In this document: positions 46,888-55,300 of the stretch, piece by piece
How positions within the stretch are numbered: position 1 is the first letter of the stretch
How the letters are laid out: every line of letters starts with the position of its first letter
Assembly (NCBI GenBank): GCA_002964805.2
Contig: PUDQ02000058.1
Location: forward strand, 1 to 64,000
Reading direction: 5' to 3'
Length of the DNA stretch: 64,000 bases
From: Trametes villosa
Lineage: Eukaryota > Basidiomycota > Agaricomycetes > Polyporales > Polyporaceae
The notes under the pieces: generated by a model
The model's database searches: none
What the model saw: only the letters and a program-made list of their open reading frames with translations
Told to the model about the DNA's origin: nothing
Position numbers and translations under genes: made by a program

Positions 46888-47626
46888 GATGGGCGACGGG
46901 GGAGGTTCAGGGGTAGGGGTGCGAGGCGACGATGGACCGGGTGATGCGGGGGCCGGTGTGAGAGGAGCCGGCGTTGGCGGTGCCGGTGTGGGAGCTCGTG
47001 TGTCAGGGAGCGGGGTGAACTCCGGGAGGAATTCGCTGATCTGGCTAAGGGAGGTGGGTTGGAGACGCGGGGTGGTTTCGTCGTCGAATAGGTTCTCCGG
47101 CGAGGTGATGGAGTAGAGACGGTTTGGACAGGGGAACCGAGCGCAGTCTGCCCAGAGGTCCTCGTCGTCGCGGAAGACGTCAACCTTGTCGTCGCGATCG
47201 TAGGCGTGGACTTTGTTGGCGCACTCAAGATCCAGGATGTCCTCTCCCGATCTCGGGACTTAATCTGCAGATTTCGCTACCCGACACTGACTGCTCAGCC
47301 TCCTCGGCCTATTGCTGTGTCCTTTTACCACAAGGGACACGAGCCCAAGGGTAACCTGCCTTGGCTTCCTATTGCCGCGTTTCTCTGCCTCCTACACCCG
47401 AAGGTGCACTCGTTATAACCAACACCGGATTTTACACTGCGGGTTAGGCAGATTCCGCGTATTGTACCAATCAAAAGATCGGCAAGCCTGGGGTTGCGCC
47501 CTGACCGTTACTCCGAGGTGACAAAGCGCGTGCGCAAGGGGTACCAACACAGGGGGTGATCACGAAGCAGAAAGGACTTACACGTGAGGGAGGATCTGGT
47601 CGGCAGATCTCCGGCACGGTGGGGGG

Positions 47627-47636
47627 ATCTTGACCT
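47627..47636 (-). promoter_or_regulatory. Primer-binding site, self-priming type
   Basis: On the minus strand AGGTCAAGAT lies two bases inside the 5' LTR. Its exact complement ATCTTGACCT is in the LTR at 47846-47837 (and 41670-41661), about 34 nt after the TATA box, where transcription should begin. This is the arrangement of Tf1/sushi elements, which prime reverse transcription with the 5' end of their own RNA. Confidence 0.7.
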
Positions 47637-47638
47637 AA

Positions 47639-48097
47639 TGTCGCGGAGCTAGGCCCGGCACGACGAGGTACTGCACACAACTAAGAAAACTAACACGATC
47701 TAACCCTGGGGTGGAGGACGAAGGTCTCTCGACACCTGAGCTTAGGTTCTCACGACGAATCTAGCCCAAAGACCAAGTTAACATTCAGAACGTAAGAGCG
47801 AATACAAAACAAGGCTTACCTAGCCCAAAGACCAAGAGGTCAAGATGAGGGCTAGGGTCGCTACAGGGGGTCCTTATATACTAAGCAAGGGGAGCCAAAC
47901 ATGTACAAACGTAGGGGTGGTCTGTGCGCACAATGCACTCAACCTGCAGGTAGGGGTCAGGTGATGAGTCACGTGATCTATCTACTCTAACTCTAAGTCC
48001 TAGTGCGTGCTAAGTACCGTAGAATGGCCGTAGAAAAGCAGGAAAAAATGCGGAAAAATATGGAAAAAATACAGGGCGTCTAGTCGTCTCCACGACA
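47639..48097 (-). repeat. 5' LTR of the Gypsy element
   Basis: Same length and, by eye, same sequence as the LTR at 41463-41921. For the minus-strand element this is the promoter-bearing copy. Its TATA box is at about 47880-47873 on the minus strand. Confidence 0.93.
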
Positions 48098-48600
48098 CGT
48101 GGTAGCCTAGGTTTGCGATATCGTCTCTGCCCCATGCGGTCTGAGCTTCTGGTCTATCGCTGTACACAACGACGATGTAGAGTGGGAGGACCACGGGTTG
48201 TTGAACGTGTGTTGGGAGGACAGGATAGTCAACCATACCCCTTGCTTTCATAGGCCCGTAAGCTGGCAGCTTCGGATTATGTTGGTCCTGGGGCGCTGTT
48301 GTATAAGTGAGACATCGTATATGGTCGTGTATAAAGTCGACATACGTACCTGGAGCATAGCTCTCAAAGTCGCCGATCACGGTGGTGTCGTCCGAGGACG
48401 GGGTCAACAGGCCATCGGACACGGCGTACGACCAGTGCACGGGCGTCCCAAAGCGAGGATACGCTCAAGGCTTCGCCCCCGTCAATTGGGGTCCACACGA
48501 ATATTCCGCCTGCCAGGCGCCCTTCCGAGCCCCTGCGCTCCTACATCATCGTCGTCCATGGGGAGAGCACGGACAGACAGAGTGCTTACGGAAGAGTAGG
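48098..48600 (-). pseudogene. Gene fragment abutting the Gypsy right LTR
   Basis: A minus-strand open frame (HWSYAVSDGLLTPSSDDTTV, then after a possible intron with donor GTACGT, QDQHNPKLPAYGPMKARGM) runs straight into the LTR at GYH. It looks like coding DNA cut by the retroelement. The continuation is not visible on the other side of the element. The family is not recognised. Confidence 0.4.
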
Positions 48601-48690
48601 CGTGGCCGTCATGGGATACAAGGTATGGTCAATTGTCCCCTTCATCGAGTTTAATAGATACATTACACAAGTCGAATCGGAGGGGCAGCC

Positions 48691-48815
48691 GTCTCGCGCC
48701 GCGCTCGGCAGCGAACCGCGCCTGGACGCCCTTCCCAGGCGCCGGCCCCTCCGGTCGTCTCGCGCCCCGCGGGCAGCGAGCCGCGCCGGGTTGCCTTTCC
48801 CGGCGCCGTCTCCGG
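48691..48815. repeat. Two tandem, imperfect 66-bp GC-rich units
   Basis: Units starting at 48691 and 48757 both begin GTCTCGCGCC and contain GGCAGCGA-CCGCGCC and a CCCAGGCGCCG- or CCCGGCGCCG-type block. They lie between the gene fragment and the MITE and may belong to the 5' end of the DIRS-like element. Confidence 0.55.
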
Positions 48816-48841
48816 CTTGTGCCGCGCAGAGGGCCCCTCCT

Positions 48842-49395
48842 GTAGTGTTGGGGGCAAATGCTCCCGGAGGCGCTCGCCGGCGAGTGGCAAATGGCTGGCT
48901 CCCCGGGGCCCTGGCGAGTGGGTGGCAAATGTGGCGAGTGGTGGCAAATGCTCAAAACCCGGGTTTTTCGCGTTTTGAACGCATTTCAACACCAATTTTC
49001 GTCTTTCCCGCCCATCTCTGTCGATAAACAGTGTCTTTGGGCTTGTTTTGCAGAGGTAGCATGTCTAAACCGCCGCGGCGGGGTTACGGGCCTCAAGATA
49101 TGGGCGTCTCGATTTAGGCGCCTAGTAGCGCCAGGAGCGAAACGCCCACTATCCTCCCGCATAACTCGCATTCGACTCACCTTGCAGCTGAGCAGCAGCG
49201 TTTTCACCGCCAATATGCCACCGAATATCCCCTCACTCGCCCGCTCAAGACGTCCTGCATACTTTCGACCTCTTAGGCGCCTGGCACTCGCCAGCAAGTG
49301 CCAGGCCCCCCGGAAATCCTCGCCATTTGCCATGCATTTGCCAGGGGTGGCACGTGCCACTTGGCGAGGTGGCGAGCATTTGCCAACAACACTAC
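48842..49395. mobile_element. MITE (non-autonomous DNA transposon) with TIRs and 6-bp target duplication
   Basis: The left end starts GTAGTGTTGGGGGCAAATGC and the inverted right end starts GTAGTGTTGTTGGCAAATGC: about 23 bp of terminal inverted repeat with two or three mismatches. CCTCCT directly flanks both ends (48836-48841 and 49396-49401). The 554-bp interior has no ORF of note. It is rich in subterminal GGCAAATG and GGCGAGTGG motifs in both orientations. The superfamily is uncertain. Confidence 0.75.
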
Positions 49396-49430
49396 CCTCC
49401 TGGCCAGCCGCGGAAAAAAGAGCGCCATCG

Positions 49431-49527
49431 CTTTTCTCCTCGTCGCTGCCAGGTAGGCGAACCTTCGTCCCTCGCGCGGAGGTCCTTGTACTCACAGGAC
49501 CTTTCCTTTTCTCCTCGTCGCTGCCAG
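49431..49527 (+). repeat. 22-bp direct repeats upstream of DIRS gag
   Basis: CTTTTCTCCTCGTCGCTGCC plus AG occurs at 49431-49452 and exactly again at 49506-49527, within the leader of the DIRS gag ORF. DIRS-type elements carry unusual internal and terminal repeats used in circle-junction formation. Whether these are such repeats is not known. Confidence 0.6.
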
Positions 49528-49579
49528 TCGCGGCTTTTTAGCTATACAGTCGTACCTCCCATTTGTCGAATCAAGTCAC

Positions 49580-50437
49580 ATGTCCAACGATGCAAACCAG
49601 GCACCGGAAGAGCAGTCACAGGCTTCCGCCGGAACTCAGCGAATTCTCGCAGAGTGCACCAGAGCCGTGGACGACTACCGAAACGGCAGTATCGGGAAGA
49701 CCCAAGCCCTCCTTACTATCACGACTGAACTGGTCAGCGCCGAAGCCCAGCAGAGCGGAACCGCCGGAAACACCTCAGCCCTCCAATCGTACCTCGCCAT
49801 GCTCGACGAGGTCGACCGGCGCAAGGGAGCGTCGGCATCAGAGGGAGGTGATGGAAGGGAGCCGGAGGGAGCCGACGGACTGGAACGGGAGGAACCAGAC
49901 GCTGGTACGCCCAAGTCTGCTCAGCCGGCTTACCGAGGCCGTGAGCGCGCGCAGAGTGAGGAATCGGATGAACCCACGCCGAAGAGAGCTCGCCCGAACC
50001 CAGCAGAGTATGCGTGGGCGGCGAGCGAGTTCATCCTCGAGTCTCAGCTCCACCCGAGCGTTCTCCGCACGCTCGAACTCCTCAAGATCTACGGGGAGGA
50101 CCTCGTCCAGGCGAAGCGCGATCTCAACGCTTCTGCGTCCGCGCCCGAGTTCCCGGACTCCGAGTGGACGAACGTCCTCGCCGGACGGGCGGTCGATCTC
50201 GACCACATCTTCGCGGGACGGTACACACCCGGTTCGGAGGAGAAGATCACTGAGCGCATCGGAGACCTCGAGTTCTCGTTCCGAGCGCCCATCCCTACTA
50301 AGAAGATTGGTTGCTTCGGTGACTGGGTCACCGCGTGGAAACGCGCCTCTCTCGCCATCGCGTTCGCCTTCCCCCACAGACGCGATGAGTTGGACGCCTA
50401 CACGGCCAAAAGCTACTCTGCAGCAATCTTGAGTTAG
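49580..50437 (+). pseudogene. gag: DIRS Gag-like ORF, N-terminal half (truncated by insertion)
   Basis: The open frame of 285 codons starts MSNDANQAPEEQSQ. Conserved-looking blocks are EYAWAASEFILESQLHPSVL, LAGRAVDLDHIFAGRY, ERIGDLEFSF, and WKRASLAIAFAFPHRRDELD. Residues after the Tyr codon at 50399-50401 are encoded by the inserted transposon and end at a stop at 50437. The missing part resumes at 61034 in exactly the same codon phase. Confidence 0.8.
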
Positions 50438-50788
50438 GGGGTCGACGAAACGTTGCAGGGCACAAATCGTAGAACAGTCGATCATTTCCCTTAGACAAAT
50501 CTTAAGTGGCCCAAGTCTTCAATTCGTCTGTGATTCATCTGCGAGAATTTGTAGAGCCGGGCACGCGGCATCAGGACGCTCGGCCGGGCGAGGCGCTCGC
50601 CATCCAAATGCGGCATAGGTTCTCACGATCGATCAGTGTCCCTCGTCCGCCCCTCCCCCACGCTGCAACTTCGCCTCTTGCCGCTCGACCCCCACCGTCC
50701 TCCTCTGCGTCAACCTCGTTTAAGCACCCGAGTAGGTGATATTCGCAAAGCTCTCTCTTACGATATCCTAACGTCTTTCGCGCAGATG

Positions 50789-51296
50789 GATCAACAAGCA
50801 GACGCTGCGACAAGGGAGCTGTTGCGGCAGATGATCGCCCACGAGCTCGCGGTGTGCGTCCTCCAGTCTGCCAGCGACGAGCGATCCGTCCGCAAGGCTG
50901 ATCGATATTGTCCACAGTGCTTTTCAAAACAACGTCGCCGAGGAGCTGTCGATCCTCGAGCGGGGCAGGAGGGGGATCGCCGAGCAGCGTCAGGGTAAGC
51001 AGACGGTCCGAGCCCTTGCACTAGAGGCACGATGCTGACTGTCGGCAGAGCTCTTTGAACGGCTGGTGGTCGCTACCGCGGAGGTGAACGACTTCCTCAA
51101 GAAGTTCCGCGCGAACGAACACCGTCTGCCGCCGGATATCGCGGCCTTGCTCTCGCTCTGCAAGCAATACCGCCGGGACTCCCTTCTCTATCAGTATCGC
51201 GGGATGCTGTTCCTCGACTGCCTCTATCTCTCCCAGGATCCCGCCACTCGCCCTCCCTTCGCTGATCTCGTTGCTATGTACATGCACATCGAGTAG
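50789..51296 (+). CDS. Small left-end ORF of the Plavaka element, structure unresolved
   Basis: Fragments read MDQQADAATRELLRQMIAHE, then in another frame IDIVHSAFQNNVAEELSIL up to a GTAAGC donor at about 50994. After an acceptor near 51048 come LFERLVVATAEVNDFLKKF and LLYQYRGMLFLDCLYLSQD to a stop at 51294-51296. No family is recognised. The 5' frame change cannot be explained by a good intron, so this gene is either mis-modelled or damaged. Confidence 0.35.
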
Positions 51297-52331
51297 GATA
51301 TCTTGTGGTTTCCCGCCCCGTCTGTCCCATGCTGTCTCTTCTCCTCACGATTGGCTGGATTTGTACCATAGATTTGCTCTGAGCCTCGTCGCGTTTTTGT
51401 ATATGCATTGTTTTGAGTTAGACTGTTTTGAATGATATTTCCATGCGCCTTCAGGCCCGTCACTCATCCAGAGTCCTGGGAGCACGCCTGTTCAGAATGC
51501 GTACAAGTCTCAAGCGCCCAACGGCTGCGCTGCGAATGACACGCTGTGGAGCTCGATCGCCTTTCGAAACGGCTTGGAGACGTCATTAAGGGAAGTGCTC
51601 GGGCTGCCTCCGCGCTCGGAGACACCCAGGGTCCTTATCGAGAGCGGGACGCCATCGAAGACACACCCGGAGCCTTGTGGTGGTCGGAAGCGCCCGCGGC
51701 ATCGTGCTCCCGCCATTTTGGGCACTTCGCGAACACCCACGGACCACCACAAGCACTGCGGCGTCCGCAGACGTCCCTACGCTCCGCGTGGACACAGCCA
51801 GCTGCGAGCGAGGCCCCGCGCATGTATTTAAGGGGGAAATCTCGCTCTAACGGGAGGCATGGTCCTCTCCCTCGCTTGCCTCCCCGTCTCATCCTCGTCC
51901 GGCAACGCTTCCTCTGGCGACAACGATGGCGCCGCCGGGCTCGCAACGCACGCATCCGGCTCGAGAACGCGCTATCGGCGTCTGTCAGCATCCTGTTTAT
52001 GTGTTGCGTCTGGACAGGCTGCTTCTTAGCGACTTCGGGCTTCCTCTCGTCGGTTCTCTCTCCATCCCTACGGCCGCTCTTTCTTGTTTGGCACAGTGGT
52101 CTCTATGCGGTGACGTTCCTGCACGCGCTGCTCACTGGTGAGCCTCTCGGTGCGGTGGCCGTCACTGACTATCAGCTTACCCGTTTTTAGAGCTTGGTTT
52201 CATGACAGCATTTACAACCCCTCATTGAGGGACAGAGACACGCGCGCCCTCGGCTGGCCAGGGCTTGACTCAAGGGCAACAACTCTCGGCTCTTGTTGGA
52301 GAGAGACTCGCGCCGTCCTCTCCTTGCCCAG
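51297..52331. other. Upstream part of the transposase gene, exons not resolved
   Basis: A TATTTAAG element at 51825-51832 and an ATG at 51860 (VLSLACLPVSS) suggest that the transposase transcript begins here. Several open segments exist between 51860 and 52330, but I cannot connect them confidently to the first secure exon at 52332. Confidence 0.4.
51825..51832 (+). promoter_or_regulatory. TATA-like element of the Plavaka transposase
   Basis: TATTTAAG is followed about 30 nt later by a pyrimidine-rich leader with an ATG. It is the only TATA-like match near the 5' side of the transposase. Confidence 0.4.
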
Positions 52332-55300
52332 TATCAACGGTATTCGTGCTCGGCACGTCGATCAAGACCGCCGCCATTGGTATGTGGATTTCCATCACTG
52401 CAATGGAGGCTCGCCTCTGATCTGCTGACTTTCTATTGCGCTCTCAGGCGTAAGTCCACAGCAGACGATTGCGGATGTACTCTCCGCGCTGCGGCGCCGG
52501 CGATATATTGCATCGCTGCGCCGCGTGCAGCACTACCTACTCTATCCTCCGTACTCCTCTGCGCCGCTGGACGAGGATCAAGTACTTGAAGACGTCGGCA
52601 TTGTCAACGGCAGCACGTTGCATCTACGTGTACGTGTTGTGGGCGGCGCGCGACCCCCTGCAGGTCCTTCGCGTGGTGTGTATATCTCTGACGATGTCCG
52701 CTATATGCATGCTAATACTTATCATACGGTCAGGTAAGGATCATTCGGAATGGGCCGCGCGGTTTCAGCGGAAGAACGGGAAGTTCCCTTCTGATCACCC
52801 ACAAGGTAGGTCCCATTTCATCCAAATCTTCTGTCTACTCACGGCTGTATCCTGTTGGAAATACAAGCTGAAATCCCCTGCTTACACGTTTCCAATGGTG
52901 ATACATCAGTTCTCAACGGACTGATAGCTCAGTTGGTAGAGCACCAGCATCACATGCTCGGAGGTCTCAGGTTCAATCCCTGATCAGTGCATCACTTTAT
53001 CCGTCGAGGTTCAGGCTCCCTGGACCGAGCCCGGAGTAGGCCTTCTGTCATATTCTGACATATCCAAGACTGGGACCCGCTATCAGGCGAAGATCTAGGC
53101 CGCTTCAGGTGTCTCGTGTGTGAGGAACACCCCGAGCTCGCGGCGAAGCACATCAAACGGCACGAGGGGACGGAGAAGCACAAGACGGCCCGTGCACAAC
53201 GTGCACTACGCAGCCAGCGGCAGGAAGTCGAACGCGGCACGATCGAGGGCCCAGGCGATACATCCGTCTCGACGACGCCTCCTGCGCTTGCGGTCGCCGT
53301 CCGTTCAGCTCTACTCGACGTACTCGAAGATATGGCCAGTGGCTCGCTGTCCTCTGCGGGTTTGCCTGGGCTTAGCTCTCCGGGACCGGCTGATGACAAC
53401 GACGGTATCATTGACTGGGAAGCGGTTGGATCTCCCGCCCTCGGGTTCGCGGAAGACGCTCTCGCGACGCGGCTCTCTCAAAGACTATACGCCTACTTGC
53501 AAGGCGACGGAGCGGTTAGCGAGGAGTCCGGAGACGAGGACAACACCGAGGACTTACCTGAGCAAGTTGCCAGGGCACACCTGGATGACGAGGGCTCAGA
53601 TGGTAGGGTTCGTCATCGTCATCGTTGTCCGTTGCTGACACAGGCTTAGCTGAAGAAACCCCGAACACGTCAACTGTAGCATTGCGCCGAAGCCGAAGGT
53701 TCTTGACGGACGCGGACATCGCGTCGTTCCCATGGCCGGACAAAGAGGTATATGGACGCGCTCACTATTCAGATTGATTACTTATGTGGCGCTCCACCAT
53801 AGACTTGTGTTCTCGACATTCTACGGCACGTACCACGATGCGCCTTCTCGGACAAGCAAAACGCAGTCATCCATTGGGCGCTCCGCGCTCTCGGCGTGGA
53901 GGACATCCCTTCCGATCACGCCGTCAACGAAGTAGCCAAGGCACTGCAGAAGGGATGCGGGGTTGCGAGTATACGACACGAAGGTGCCCTCGGCCACGTT
54001 TATTATGTGAATGACCTGGCCAGGATTATCGCACAGGTGAGTTTGGCATGTTCGCGGTCAAGCCCTGCTGTACTCACGCGGTTTCGCGCACGGTAGGAGA
54101 TGTCAAATCCGCACGTCCGGCCGCATCTGCGCACGCTCCCGGAGGACGCTGGAACGGAGTTGTCTCAGGCGTGGCAAGCTGCTCGATGGAAGGATGAACT
54201 CGATCCGGATCTTGCCACGCCGATGGTCCGCTATGAGGGCGAGGACTTCTACGTGTACGAGCCTGCAGTCCTCAACGACGGATCCGTCTGTATGCCCGTT
54301 CGCTGGTTCAAGCGTGGCCCGGACACATTTGCGACAGCGTGGCGCATGGTTCCCACAGAGAGTAGCGCCGGGTGGGTCGTCTTGAAGCATCAAGTGCTCG
54401 AAGTGAATCTGCGCTCGTTCGCGGCTTCCTGGGTGCCGTTCGTAGCGTCGTATCAGTCCCGGGAACTTCCGGATCCTCGGTGCATTATAGGTATGCAACG
54501 TCCTACTCGTCGGTGCACTGGGGCGGCGAATTGAGTAGCTGAATTGTCTCGTTTTACTGCAGGAATACACGATCCCCAGGCTGGCGCCGGAGTATCCCCT
54601 TGGACGCATACTGACCCTCAGGTTGGAAATCAATGGCGTTCCCTTGCAAAAGGGCACCGCGTGGTCGCATTCCCGATGTGGCTCTACTGCGGTGATACTT
54701 CGGGTAACCTCTCGAAGAAGTGGAATAAGCACAACTCGTTCTTATTCACTGCGGCTGGGCTCCCACGTCGGCTCGTTCATCGCGAATACAACATTCATTT
54801 CTTGTCGACGTCGAACCTTGCGCCACCTCTCGAAATGCTCGACGGCATCGTGGATCAGCTCAGGTTTGAAACACAAGTCTATTTCTTTTCGTGTGATGCT
54901 AACTAGCTTGCAGGGCTTGTCAAGACTCGGGAATCTGGGCGTGGGACTGTGTGGAGAAATCCATGGTCCTCGTCATACCATCGGTACTCGCTATGCTCGG
55001 CGACAACCCGATGCAAAGCGAGATCGCTTGTCACGTTGGACTCGCCGGGAATCTCTTCTGCCGGGTCTGCAAGGTCTCGCGTGGCGCCTCAGACGAAGTC
55101 GGGGAATCTGCAAATACTGCGCGTCCGCAGACTCCAATCGCCGCCGACAACAGTGAGTCCCGCCGAGCTATCCATTCTTAAGGTGCTCCGAACACAGCTA
55201 ACCTATGCACAGTGTCTCAGCACTCCGCTGGTGCGGGATCGGACGGTGCCAGTGTGGCAGGGAGTAATGCTTCCGTCGGCGAGGGCGGCCGCAAGGGAAA

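Larger units (their letters stand above)
41463..48097 (-). mobile_element. Complete Ty3/Gypsy chromovirus (LTR retrotransposon)
   Basis: Two 459-bp LTRs (41463-41921 and 47639-48097) bound a 5.7-kb interior with gag and pol on the minus strand. Each LTR starts TG and ends CA. By eye the two LTRs are identical along their length, so the insertion should be very recent. The integrase carries a chromodomain, which defines a chromovirus. A polypurine tract and a primer-binding site are present. The five bases flanking the left LTR (ATTGC) and the right LTR (CGTGG) do not match, so no target-site duplication is visible. Confidence 0.93.

Noticed and set aside
41458..48102. Target-site duplication for the Gypsy element
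   Set aside because: Flanking pentamers ATTGC and CGTGG differ, and shifting the boundary by a few bases does not create a match because both LTR ends are fixed by TG...CA.
48700..49400. CRISPR-like or satellite array in the GC-rich repeats
   Set aside because: The repeats are two tandem units and MITE subterminal motifs without regular spacers, in clearly eukaryotic DNA.
50506..50739. ORF MAQVFNSSVIHLREF at the Plavaka left side
   Set aside because: Short, non-ATG context, lies in the subterminal region with no continuity to downstream exons.
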